In this document: piece by piece, positions 1 through 5,985 of the stretch
Numbering within the stretch: the stretch's first letter is position 1
How the letters are laid out: each line of letters begins with the position of its first letter
Assembly: GCA_947462495.1 (NCBI GenBank)
Contig: CANHOY010000069.1
Location: 1-8,081, forward strand
Reading direction: 5' to 3'
Origin: Bacteroidota bacterium
Lineage (GTDB): Bacteria > Bacteroidota > Bacteroidia > Chitinophagales > Chitinophagaceae
Length of the DNA stretch: 8,081 nt
The notes under the pieces: model-generated
What the model was told of the DNA's origin: nothing
Seen by the model: the letters and a program-made list of their open reading frames with translations, nothing else
The model's database searches: none
Translations under genes and position numbers: made by a program

Positions 1-1250
1 AAACTATTAAGAATGCCGTTGTATCACATAAAGCCTTAATTGAAAGCGATATCGAAGCACAACGTGCAGAGATCATGAGCAAATTAGAGAAAGGTCAAGT
101 ATTAGAAGGGGTGGTTAAAAACATCACTGATTTCGGAGCCTTCATGGACTTAGGTGGATTAGATGGTTTATTATATATCACAGATATTTCTTGGGGTAGA
201 ATCTCTCATCCAAGTGAAGTGGTTAAATTAGATCAAAAAATTCAAGTGGTGGTATTAGACTTTGATGATGACAAAAAACGTATCAGCTTAGGTTTAAAAC
301 AATTAACTCCACACCCTTGGGATGTATTACCAGAAGTATTATTAGAAGGTAGTGTTGTAAAAGGTAAAGTAGTGAATATTGAAGACTACGGTGCTTTCTT
401 AGAAATTCAACCAGGTGTTGAAGGTCTTGTACACGTTTCTGAAATTACTTGGGCTAACACTCCAATCAATGCAAAAGAATTCTTCAAATTAGGAGATGAG
501 CATGAAGCGAAAGTAGTAACCTTGGATAAAGATGCTCGTAAGATGAGCTTGAGTATTAAACAAATGTCTCAAGATCCTTGGAGTTCTATTGATAATAAAT
601 TCCCAGAAAATAGCAAACACAAAGGGCTTGTAAAAAATATCACTCCATATGGCGTGTTTATTGAATTAGAATCAGGCATTGGTGGAATGATTCACATCAG
701 CGATTTAAGTTGGTTGAAGCGTTTCAATCACCCTTCTGAGTATGTTAAAGTAGGAGAATCAATCGATATCAAAATTTTAAATATTGATAAAGAAAATAGA
801 AAATTACAATTAGGTCATAAGCAATTAGAAGAAGATCCTTGGAATGCTTTAGAGCAAACATTCGCCATTGGAACCATTCATGATGGAACCATTGTTCGTA
901 AAGATGACAAAGGTGCTATTGTACAATTGCCACATGGTTTAGAAGGATTCGCGCCTAACCGTCACTTAGCAAAAGAAGACGGTAAACAAGTTCAAGCAGA
1001 AGAAACAGCGAAGTTCATGGTGATCGAATTTGATCGCAACGAAAAACGTATTGTAGTAAGTCATGCTAGAATTTGGGAGCAAGCCATTACAGAAGAAAAA
1101 GAAGTAGCTAAGAAAGAAGCTAAAGTCGAAACAGAAAAGACTAAAAAAGCAGTTAAAACTATTCAAGCTAAAGTAGAGAAATCTACCTTGGGTGATTTAG
1201 GCGCTTTGGCTGAAATTAAGGCTAAAATGGACGAAAATAACGCAGGGTAA
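1..1250 (+). CDS. rpsA: 30S ribosomal protein S1, C-terminal part (5' end outside window)
   Basis: S1 binds mRNA on the small ribosomal subunit and helps load it for initiation. The frame is open from base 3 and runs without a stop into the ATG at 75, so that ATG is internal and the gene begins upstream of the window. About 415 residues are visible. Four S1 (OB-fold) RNA-binding repeats can be read at roughly bases 93-305, 348-563, 615-827 and 870-1073. Each has the pattern G-x-V-(K)NI-x-D/P-Y/F-GAF followed by G-(L/I)-H-(V/I)-S-(E/D), and DPW or HPW linkers join them. The last repeat is the most degenerate. A Lys/Glu/Ala-rich tail (about 1074-1247) follows. Full Bacteroidota S1 proteins have about six repeats, so the N-terminal ones are missing here. 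A strong terminator lies 34 bases after the stop. Identity is very secure. Confidence 0.96.
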   Translation, partial: TIKNAVVSHKALIESDIEAQRAEIMSKLEKGQVLEGVVKNITDFGAFMDLGGLDGLLYITDISWGRISHPSEVVKLDQKIQVVVLDFDDDKKRISLGLKQLTPHPWDVLPEVLLEGSVVKGKVVNIEDYGAFLEIQPGVEGLVHVSEITWANTPINAKEFFKLGDEHEAKVVTLDKDARKMSLSIKQMSQDPWSSIDNKFPENSKHKGLVKNITPYGVFIELESGIGGMIHISDLSWLKRFNHPSEYVKVGESIDIKILNIDKENRKLQLGHKQLEEDPWNALEQTFAIGTIHDGTIVRKDDKGAIVQLPHGLEGFAPNRHLAKEDGKQVQAEETAKFMVIEFDRNEKRIVVSHARIWEQAITEEKEVAKKEAKVETEKTKKAVKTIQAKVEKSTLGDLGALAEIKAKMDENNAG

Positions 1251-1283
1251 GCCTGTTCTTATTTAGTTCTAATACATTGAAGT

Positions 1284-1318
1284 TGGTCTCTTTATGCAAA
1301 TAAAGAGACCACTTTTTT
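1284..1318 (+). terminator. Rho-independent terminator of rpsA
   Basis: A perfect 12-bp stem (1284-1295 with 1300-1311, arm TGGTCTCTTTAT) is closed by a GCAA tetraloop of the stable GNRA class and followed by C and six T (1313-1318). It lies 34 bases after the rpsA stop on the same strand. This is the best-formed classical terminator in the window. Confidence 0.9.
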
Positions 1319-1443
1319 AACAAGAACCTCCTGAATATTAATGGTATAAGTTCAAAAAAGGCCTAGAATTGATTTTTTTACTATTTCTTAACGCAGCTGG
1401 TTTCATTAGGAACCTTTTTAGTTCTAAATTGCTGAATATTAGT

Positions 1444-1451
1444 TAATTTTG
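1444..1451 (+). promoter_or_regulatory. Probable -7 element of the bamD promoter
   Basis: TAATTTTG matches the Bacteroidota primary sigma -7 consensus TAnnTTTG exactly. It ends nine bases before the bamD ATG, so a transcript starting about 5-7 bases downstream would have an almost absent leader. No clean TTTG -33 box is seen at the usual 19-21 base spacing; the nearest is a T-run ending near 1419-1421. The strong rpsA terminator upstream makes a promoter in this gap necessary, but the exact site is inference. Confidence 0.45.
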
Positions 1452-1460
1452 CCTCCCTGT

Positions 1461-2255
1461 ATGAATAGAATATTTGTTGTTTTTTGTGTTGTTTTAGCCT
1501 TCAGCTCCTGTACTTCAAAATTTCAAAAAATTTTAAAGAATAAGGATACTGATTATAAGGTGAAAATGGCAGAAAAATTTTTCGCAGAAAAAAAATACAG
1601 CAATGCTCAACAGCTCTTTGAATCGGTAATGCCTTTTATTAAGGGAACCGCTAGGTATGAGGAGTTATATTTAAAATTCGCGAATTCTTATTATGATGAT
1701 AATGATTATCAAAACGCTGAGAATTTATTTAAAACTTTCGTAGAATATTTCCCGAATAGTCCTAGAACAGAGGATGTGGAATATATGCGTGCTTATACTT
1801 ATTTTAAACGTTCTCCAAAGGCAGAATTAGATCAAACTACTACTTATAAAACCATTCAATTAATGCAGGCATTTATTGATGGTCATCCAACTAGTCCCAA
1901 ATCTAAAGAAGCTGCCGAAGTAATTAATGCTTGCCGTGCGAAATTGGAGTTGAAAGACTACAAAACCGCCACTTTGTATTATGATCTTACCTTGTATCGG
2001 GCATCTGCAGTATCCTATGGTTTGATTTCCGATGGTTACCCTGATTCAAAAAAATCAGACGAATATAAATTATTGACCCTGAAGTCGTATTTTAAATTTG
2101 CTGAAAATAGTTTTGTAGACAAACAAAAAGAAAGATTTGAGAAAGTAATTGCAGAATACAACGATTTTTTGGACAGATATAGTGATAGTCCATTATTGAG
2201 TGAAGCAAAAAAAATTAAAACACAAACCGATAATTATTTAAATAAATTAAAATGA
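1461..2255 (+). CDS. bamD: Outer membrane protein assembly factor BamD (lipoprotein)
   Basis: BamD is the essential TPR lipoprotein of the BAM complex, which folds beta-barrel proteins into the outer membrane from the periplasmic side. I chose the ATG at 1461 (264 aa). It begins MNRIFVV and gives a compact lipoprotein signal ending FSSC with the lipidated Cys at residue 17; the TTG at 1449 would overlap the promoter box. After the Cys come TPR-like helix pairs, including A-x-x-L-F-E-x-V and Y-x-x-A-x-x-L-F-x-x-F-V-x-x-F-P-x-S-P, the signature hairpin of YfiO/BamD proteins. A second F-I-D-x-x-P-x-S segment follows. Residues after the Cys (TSKF) lack the acidic surface-export signal, consistent with the protein staying on the periplasmic face. 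The stop overlaps the rpoZ start (ATGA), which implies translational coupling. Confidence 0.9.
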   Translation: MNRIFVVFCVVLAFSSCTSKFQKILKNKDTDYKVKMAEKFFAEKKYSNAQQLFESVMPFIKGTARYEELYLKFANSYYDDNDYQNAENLFKTFVEYFPNSPRTEDVEYMRAYTYFKRSPKAELDQTTTYKTIQLMQAFIDGHPTSPKSKEAAEVINACRAKLELKDYKTATLYYDLTLYRASAVSYGLISDGYPDSKKSDEYKLLTLKSYFKFAENSFVDKQKERFEKVIAEYNDFLDRYSDSPLLSEAKKIKTQTDNYLNKLK

Positions 2256-2596
2256 GTAAACTAAGAAGAAACATGGGCGCCAACACCCCTTCTGTTGTTG
2301 AAACAAAAAATTTGAAAGCTTTGAAAGATAAGACCGGCAATTTGTACGAGTCTATCTCTATCATTTCTAGAAGAGCCAATCAGATTAACATTTCTGTTAG
2401 AGAAGAATTACACTCTAAATTAGAAGAATTTGCTAGCCATACAGATAGTTTGGAAGAAATTCATGAAAATAAAGAGCAAATAGAAATCTCTAAAGCCTAC
2501 GAGCGTATGCCTAATCCTGCAATTTTAGCTACTGCTGAATTCATTGAGGATAAGATTTATTATCGTAAAAATGAAGAAACCGATTTATTCCGTTAA
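2252..2596 (+). CDS. rpoZ: DNA-directed RNA polymerase omega subunit, Bacteroidota type
   Basis: Omega (the bacterial counterpart of Rpb6) clamps the C-terminal end of beta' and promotes RNA polymerase assembly. The 114-aa protein carries the conserved helix as NLYESISIISRRANQI (about residues 30-45), equivalent to the R-x-x-L-V-x-x-A-x-x-R-A-x-Q core of proteobacterial omega. A charged helical stretch (about 50-80) and the tail PNPAILATAEFIEDKI follow. This divergent form is typical of Bacteroidota. The start is fixed by the 4-base ATGA overlap with bamD; the bamD-rpoZ pairing is common in this phylum and supports the call. A hairpin terminator begins 19 bases after the stop, so rpoZ closes this transcript. 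Confidence 0.88.
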   Translation: MSKLRRNMGANTPSVVETKNLKALKDKTGNLYESISIISRRANQINISVREELHSKLEEFASHTDSLEEIHENKEQIEISKAYERMPNPAILATAEFIEDKIYYRKNEETDLFR

Positions 2597-2614
2597 TTTT
2601 TAATACGAAATATA

Positions 2615-2658
2615 AAAACGTCCCGAAATGAACTTTACATCGGGACGTTTTGTATTTT
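2615..2658 (+). terminator. Hairpin terminator between rpoZ and porD
   Basis: A perfect 12-bp inverted repeat (2615-2626 with 2640-2651, arm AAAACGTCCCGA) encloses a 13-base loop and is followed by GTATTTTA. The stem ends in A4/T4, as intrinsic terminators do. It lies just after rpoZ and ends about 20 bases before the porD ATG. It could therefore terminate rpoZ or act as an attenuator/5' structure for porD. The T tract is interrupted and the loop is long, so efficiency is uncertain. Confidence 0.7.
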
Positions 2659-2679
2659 AGAGAACCAATACCAAAGAAG

Positions 2680-3603
2680 ATGGTGCAAAAATTTGTTTAT
2701 ATTTTTTTTATAGGCTTATTCCTTTCTGCTTCTTTGTCTGCCCAAGAATTGGCAGCAACTATTTCCATTCAATCCAGTAAAGTAGACAATCAAGTTGATG
2801 CTAAATTGTTTCCTCAATTGCAAACACAATTGAAGGATTTTATCAACCAAAGAAAGTGGACTTCGGATCTTTTTGCTCCTGAAGAAAAAATTGATTGTAA
2901 TTTTTTTATCACCGTTGAATCGGTTGTTTCGCCAGGTGTTTTTAATGCAAAATTAAGTATCGTTTCTAATAGGCCTGTTTACAATGCGGTATATACATCC
3001 TCTTTATTGAATATGCAAGATGCTAGTTTCACTTTTAAATATCAATTGTCACAACCTATTGAATTTAATGAAAATAGGGTGCAAGGATCAGATCCATTAC
3101 AAGCTAACTTAACGGCTACCTTAGCCTATTATATTTATATTATATTGGGGCTTGATTACGACTCCTTCTCGGCTAAAGGGGGTGTTCCTTATTTTGAAAA
3201 AGCACTTAATATTGTGAACAATGCACCAGAGGGTGCTGGCATTGCTGGCTGGAAGTCCTATGATGGGCAAAGGAATCGATATATTTTTATTGATAATTTT
3301 ACAAAGTCTGGGGCTGATAAAATTCATGATGTAATTTTTAGTTATTATAGGAATGGACTAGATGCCCTGTCTGAAAAGCCAGAAATCGGAAGAGGGGCTT
3401 TGCTCAATGCCTTAATGAGTTTACAAGAAATACATGAGGCTAGTTCCAATTCTATGGCAGTACCCATTTTGATGCAAGGTAAATATGCGGAAATAGTGGG
3501 GGTTTTTAATTCAGCTGATAAAGCTTTAAAAAAACAGTTATTAACTACATTGTCTTCTATTGATATTGCTAATATTAATAAATATAAAGAAAAATTAGAA
3601 TGA
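2680..3603 (+). CDS. porD: PorD / DUF4835 family periplasmic protein (type IX secretion-associated)
   Basis: DUF4835 proteins include PorD, linked to the Bacteroidota type IX secretion system and gliding; the biochemical role is not known. The ATG at 2680 (307 aa) is preferred because MVQKFVYIFFIGLFL followed by SASLSA-QE is a clean Sec signal peptide cut after residue 21. The TTG at 2650 lies inside the terminator hairpin. Family hallmarks seen in order are ELAATISI just after the cut, a segment on FINQRKWTSDLFAPEEKIDC (NNRxW..D.F...E.IDCN type), SNRPVYNAVYTSSLLN, the central AYYIYIILGLDYDSFS, then GG-x-x-YF-x-x-A, GWK and YYRNGLDALSEKPE with a helical C-terminus. No membrane anchor follows the signal. 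Its stop overlaps the next start by ATGA. The symbol follows the family name; function in this strain is inferred. Confidence 0.85.
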   Translation: MVQKFVYIFFIGLFLSASLSAQELAATISIQSSKVDNQVDAKLFPQLQTQLKDFINQRKWTSDLFAPEEKIDCNFFITVESVVSPGVFNAKLSIVSNRPVYNAVYTSSLLNMQDASFTFKYQLSQPIEFNENRVQGSDPLQANLTATLAYYIYIILGLDYDSFSAKGGVPYFEKALNIVNNAPEGAGIAGWKSYDGQRNRYIFIDNFTKSGADKIHDVIFSYYRNGLDALSEKPEIGRGALLNALMSLQEIHEASSNSMAVPILMQGKYAEIVGVFNSADKALKKQLLTTLSSIDIANINKYKEKLE

Positions 3604-3941
3604 GAATTAGCATTTTCTTTATTGTATTACTCCTTTCAAGCTGTAAGTGGTTGGAGCCAAAAAAACCTCAACTTGACATTAATAAAATGAAAGTAATAGT
3701 ATGGCAGTTGATGCAAGCCGATGAATACTATAGCAGGGCTTCCTTATTAGATACCACTTGGAAATTGAGTAAAAAGAACGTTCAAATGTATCAGCAAATT
3801 TTTAATCTTAACAAGGTAGATAGAATTGAATTCTATAATACCATCAACTATTTAGAACGTCATCCGGTTGAATTCAAGCAATTAATGGATTCTGTCAATG
3901 AGGTTTCGAAAAGAGAAAAACGTGGTCAATTTCAGCACTAA
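3600..3941 (+). CDS. Small DUF4296-like lipoprotein coupled to porD
   Basis: This 113-aa protein begins MRISIFFIVLLLSSC, a classic lipoprotein signal with lipobox LSSC and lipidated Cys at residue 15. The mature part has the pattern of DUF4296 proteins: a Pro/Lys-rich linker, D-x-x-K-M-x-x-(I/V)-(V/I)-x-x-L-M-x-A-(D/E), a mid helix with Y-x-x-I-F-(N/K), and Y-x-x-T-I-x-Y-L-E-x-H-P-x-x-F-K-x-L-M-D-x-V. DUF4296 has no assigned function as far as I know. The ATGA overlap with porD fixes the start and implies coupled translation. A role at the envelope alongside PorD is inference. No hairpin is evident in the short gap before the peroxiredoxin. Confidence 0.7.
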   Translation: MRISIFFIVLLLSSCKWLEPKKPQLDINKMKVIVWQLMQADEYYSRASLLDTTWKLSKKNVQMYQQIFNLNKVDRIEFYNTINYLERHPVEFKQLMDSVNEVSKREKRGQFQH

Positions 3942-3967
3942 ATACATATTTAATCAGAAAACAATTT

Positions 3968-3975
3968 TAATTTTA
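3968..3975 (+). promoter_or_regulatory. Possible -7 element upstream of the peroxiredoxin gene
   Basis: TAATTTTA matches the Bacteroidota TAnnTTTG element at seven of eight positions and lies 28 bases before the ATG. No good -33 TTTG box is seen at the expected distance (a TTTAA lies 16 bases upstream). The leader after it is strongly A-rich and lacks a Shine-Dalgarno sequence, as is typical for efficient Bacteroidota initiation. Weak support only. Confidence 0.3.
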
Positions 3976-4003
3976 CCATTCAAAATAATAAAATAAACAA
4001 AAA

Positions 4004-4477
4004 ATGAGCAATTTAACAGGCAAGCCAGCCCCGGCATTCACTCTTTTTGATACCGATAAAAAAGCAACATCTTTAGCCGATTTTAAAGGTCAAAATGTAG
4101 TGGTTTTGTTTTTCCCTTTAGCTTTTACGGGAGTATGTACTACCGAATTATGTAGCATAAGAGACAATATAGCCACCTACAATACTGCTAACGCACAAGT
4201 ATTGGCTATCTCTGTAGACTCTTTGTTTACATTGGGTAAATTTAAAGAAGAGCAAAAATTAAACTTTCCATTATTGAGTGATTTCAATAAAGCGGCAATC
4301 ACCTCTTATGGCGTTAAGTATGACGTTTTCCCTGCTTTTGAAATGCAAGGGGTAAGTAAGCGCGCTGCTTTTGTAATTGATAAAGAAGGAGTAGTTCAAT
4401 ACGAAGAAATTTGCCCTACACCAGGGGACTTACCTAATTTTGAAGCCATTCAAACTACATTGAATAAATTAAACTGA
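4004..4477 (+). CDS. Peroxiredoxin (thiol peroxidase; AhpE/PrxQ-like)
   Basis: This enzyme reduces hydrogen peroxide or organic hydroperoxides through a cysteine thiol, in the cytoplasm (no signal peptide). The 157-aa protein is a complete thioredoxin-fold peroxiredoxin. The active-site motif PxxxTxxC is P38-LAF-T42-GV-C45, with C45 peroxidatic, and the conserved catalytic Arg is R120 in SKRAAFVID. A second Cys five residues on (C50) matches the resolving position of PrxQ/BCP enzymes. The C-terminal PTPGDLPNFEAI and overall length resemble the AhpE group, so the exact subfamily is unclear; C137 is a third Cys. It probably has its own promoter and ends at a double terminator region. The ATG follows an A-rich leader, and no competing start is plausible. 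Confidence 0.92.
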   Translation: MSNLTGKPAPAFTLFDTDKKATSLADFKGQNVVVLFFPLAFTGVCTTELCSIRDNIATYNTANAQVLAISVDSLFTLGKFKEEQKLNFPLLSDFNKAAITSYGVKYDVFPAFEMQGVSKRAAFVIDKEGVVQYEEICPTPGDLPNFEAIQTTLNKLN

Positions 4478-4486
4478 AAAGTGGGT

Positions 4487-4524
4487 AATTGTTAGGGCTT
4501 TATAAAATATAAGCCCTAACAATT
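4487..4524. repeat. Perfect 14-bp inverted repeat after the peroxiredoxin gene
   Basis: AATTGTTAGGGCTT (4487-4500) pairs perfectly with 4511-4524 around a 10-base AT loop. It begins nine bases after the peroxiredoxin stop. The right arm recurs unchanged at 4598-4611 in the second copy of the 87-bp repeat, so the single left arm could pair with either. No T tract follows, so it is not a classical terminator on its own; it may stabilise the mRNA 3' end. Confidence 0.75.
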
Positions 4525-4585
4525 CTACCTCTTTTGATTTTAAAAGGCCCCCGAGTACTCGGGGGCCTTTTGTTGGGTGCTAATT
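4499..4585. repeat. 87-bp tandem repeat, copy A (contains terminator)
   Basis: This unit begins TTTATAAAATATAAG and ends at the T-run after GTGCTAA. It is followed head-to-tail by a second 87-bp unit with only a handful of substitutions and small compensating indels. It carries the right arm of the upstream inverted repeat and the 30-nt palindromic terminator at 4542-4571. The equal length and shared non-hairpin flanks show duplication of a whole segment rather than two independent terminators. Confidence 0.85.
4542..4571. terminator. Bidirectional GC-rich terminator, copy A
   Basis: This is a perfect 30-nt palindrome, A4-GGCCCCCGAGT followed by its exact complement and T4, centred between 4556 and 4557. 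The A4/T4 ends give a U-tract in both directions, which suits its place between the converging peroxiredoxin (+) and rlmI-like (-) genes. The GC-rich stem contrasts with the AT-rich surroundings. Confidence 0.85.
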
Positions 4586-4672
4586 TTTATAAAATATAAG
4601 CCCTAACAATTTTACCTCTTATGATTTTTAAAAGGCCCCCGAGCACTCGGGGGCTTTTGTTTGTGCTAATTT
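4586..4672. repeat. 87-bp tandem repeat, copy B (contains terminator)
   Basis: This second unit directly abuts copy A. Differences include C to T after CAAT, a T/A change in the CCTCTT segment, an extra T before the A-run, T to C in the hairpin loop, and one C lost from the right stem arm. About 15 bases resembling the start of a third unit (TTTATAGAATAT) follow from 4673 and run into the rlmI-like stop codon. The divergence suggests the duplication is not brand new. Confidence 0.85.
4630..4658. terminator. Bidirectional GC-rich terminator, copy B
   Basis: The stem AAAAG(G)CCCCCGAG / CTCGGGGGCTTTT has one unpaired G compared with copy A, and a CA loop. A4 and T4 ends are kept, so it can act on both strands. 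It is the first terminator met by the minus-strand rlmI-like transcript and the second met by the peroxiredoxin transcript. Confidence 0.8.
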
Positions 4673-4686
4673 TTTATAGAATATTT

Positions 4687-5862
4687 TTAGCGATCACAAA
4701 CTTCTACTACTAAAAACTTCAAGTAATGTGTATTCTCTAGTCCCCATATAATAGGGTGGTCGCTGGATTGGGTTTGATAAGTGACTTGTCGGATTCTTTT
4801 TTTAGCATCATAAGCTGCCATTTGTATGGTATCTAAAAATAATTCGGGGCTAACCAAGTTGGTGCAACTGGAAGTGACTAAGAAGCCACCATTCCTAATC
4901 ATTTGCATGCCTCTTAAATTAATTTCTTTATAACCAGTTACTGCTTTATCAATACTGTTTCTACTTTTTGTAAATGCAGGAGGATCTAACATCACCACAT
5001 CATATTTGCGTCCTTCCTTTCCCCATTTTTTCAAAACGTCAAAGGCGTTCATTGCTTCGAATTTCACAATATGATCTAATTTATTCAATGCTGCATTTTT
5101 ATTGGCTTGTGCCACTGCGCTTTCTGATATATCAATGCCTAAAACCGATTTTGCTCCATAATGCGCCGCATGAATTTCGAAAGTGCCGGTATAAGTAAAA
5201 GCGCCTAATACCTCTGCGCCTTGTACTAATTTTTTGATGGCTCTGCGATTATCTTGTTGGTCTAAAAAATAACCAGTTTTTTGACCATTCTCTATATCAA
5301 CATAAAATTGCAATCCATTTTCTTGAATGATAATTTCTGTTGGAAAAGGATCTGATAAAAAATCTTTTTGTTGCACCATGCCCTCTAATTCTCTAACAGG
5401 CACATCATTTCTTTCATAAATACCTTTGGGTTTAAAAATGGTTTGTAAAGCGGTTACAATCGCTTCTTTCCATTTTTCAATACCTAGTGATAAAGTTTGC
5501 AGCACGAAATAATCATTGAATTTATCAATAATTAATGCAGGGATACCATCCGCTTCTCCAAACACCAAACGGCAATTTTCAACATAACCTAGTTTTTGTC
5601 TATAGTCCCATGCGTCTTTAATTTTTTTATGAAAAAATGCAGCATCTATTTCTTCTCTTTTTCTAGTCAATAACCGAATAATAATTTGAGAATTAGGGTT
5701 AATGTAGCCGCGTCCTGCCAATTGGCCATCAAAAAAATAAACTTCCACTATATCACCTGGCTCAATGGGCCCAGCAATTCGGTCTACTTCGTTGTTGTAA
5801 ATCCAGGGGTGGCCAAGGGCAATTCTGGGGTTAATCTTTTTATTTAAATACACCTTTGTCAT
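4687..5862 (-). CDS. rlmI: Class I SAM-dependent rRNA methyltransferase (RlmI-like, 23S rRNA m5C)
   Basis: RlmI-family (COG1092) enzymes methylate C5 of a 23S rRNA cytosine (C1962 in E. coli). The 391-aa protein has the full family layout. An N-terminal PUA domain (about 1-75) contains GHPWIYNNEV and PGDIVEV. A middle EEHEB-like region contains FGEADGIPALIIDKF (101-115). The signature GQKTGYFLDQQDNR is at 193-206, and the Rossmann methyltransferase core has motif I around 218-227, acidic GIDIS (242-246), LDPPAF (292-297) and SSCT with candidate catalytic Cys 333. Motif I reads VLGAFTYTG where VLDLF-x-YTG is usual. The start ATG is complement of 5860-5862, just behind a perfect TATATTTG box. 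It diverges from grpE and converges on the peroxiredoxin gene. The site specificity in this organism is inferred. Confidence 0.88.
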   Translation of the reverse strand: MTKVYLNKKINPRIALGHPWIYNNEVDRIAGPIEPGDIVEVYFFDGQLAGRGYINPNSQIIIRLLTRKREEIDAAFFHKKIKDAWDYRQKLGYVENCRLVFGEADGIPALIIDKFNDYFVLQTLSLGIEKWKEAIVTALQTIFKPKGIYERNDVPVRELEGMVQQKDFLSDPFPTEIIIQENGLQFYVDIENGQKTGYFLDQQDNRRAIKKLVQGAEVLGAFTYTGTFEIHAAHYGAKSVLGIDISESAVAQANKNAALNKLDHIVKFEAMNAFDVLKKWGKEGRKYDVVMLDPPAFTKSRNSIDKAVTGYKEINLRGMQMIRNGGFLVTSSCTNLVSPELFLDTIQMAAYDAKKRIRQVTYQTQSSDHPIIWGLENTHYLKFLVVEVCDR

Positions 5863-5866
5863 GGCA

Positions 5867-5874
5867 CAAATATA
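5867..5874 (-). promoter_or_regulatory. -7 element of the rlmI-like gene promoter
   Basis: Read on the minus strand, TATATTTG matches TAnnTTTG perfectly and ends only four bases before the ATG. A TTG lies 16 bases upstream, slightly closer than the usual -33 spacing. If it is used, the mRNA would be leaderless or nearly so. Confidence 0.5.
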
Positions 5875-5924
5875 GCCCCCAAATTAGTGACAACTTGTGC
5901 CTATTTTGGGTCGTTTTATGTCAA

Positions 5925-5958
5925 TTTTGCCTTAATTATTGCTTTGGCAATATTTTTG
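5925..5958 (+). promoter_or_regulatory. Probable promoter of the grpE-dnaJ operon
   Basis: TTTTG (5925-5929, -33 element) is followed after 21 bases by TATTTTTG (5951-5958), a perfect TAnnTTTG -7 element. This is the best two-part Bacteroidota promoter in the window and would give a leader of about 20 bases before the grpE ATG at 5986. A second near-match (GATATTTG, 5962-5969) lies just downstream. No CIRCE inverted repeat (TTAGCACTC type) is present, so HrcA control is not indicated here. Confidence 0.55.
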
Positions 5959-5985
5959 GGAGATATTTGTAACAATAAGAAAATT

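Noticed and set aside
75..77. ATG at 75 as the start of a short S1-like protein
   Set aside because: The frame is open upstream to the window edge and the upstream residues (NAVVSHKALIE) match S1 proteins, so this is an internal Met.
966..1166. Opposite-strand open frame within rpsA, and similar ones within porD, dnaJ and the rlmI-like gene
   Set aside because: They are shadows of well-identified genes with low-complexity or unrecognisable products and no start signals.
1449..1460. TTG start giving a four-residue N-terminal extension of BamD
   Set aside because: It overlaps the TAnnTTTG promoter element, and the ATG at 1461 gives a proper lipoprotein signal.
2650..2679. TTG start extending PorD by ten residues
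   Set aside because: It lies in the arm of the terminator hairpin, and the extension would place charged residues before an otherwise clean signal peptide.
4499..4672. The two repeat units as a minimal CRISPR array or an insertion-sequence remnant
   Set aside because: The units are contiguous with no unique spacers, no transposase remnant or target-site duplication is seen, and the core is a terminator.
5887..5985. TTG start giving GrpE a hydrophobic N-terminal extension that looks like a membrane segment
   Set aside because: The stretch is translated promoter DNA; GrpE is cytosolic and the ATG at 5986 gives the usual length.
5875..5985. HrcA/CIRCE operator upstream of grpE
   Set aside because: No TTAGCACTC-N9-GAGTGCTAA inverted repeat is present in the region.
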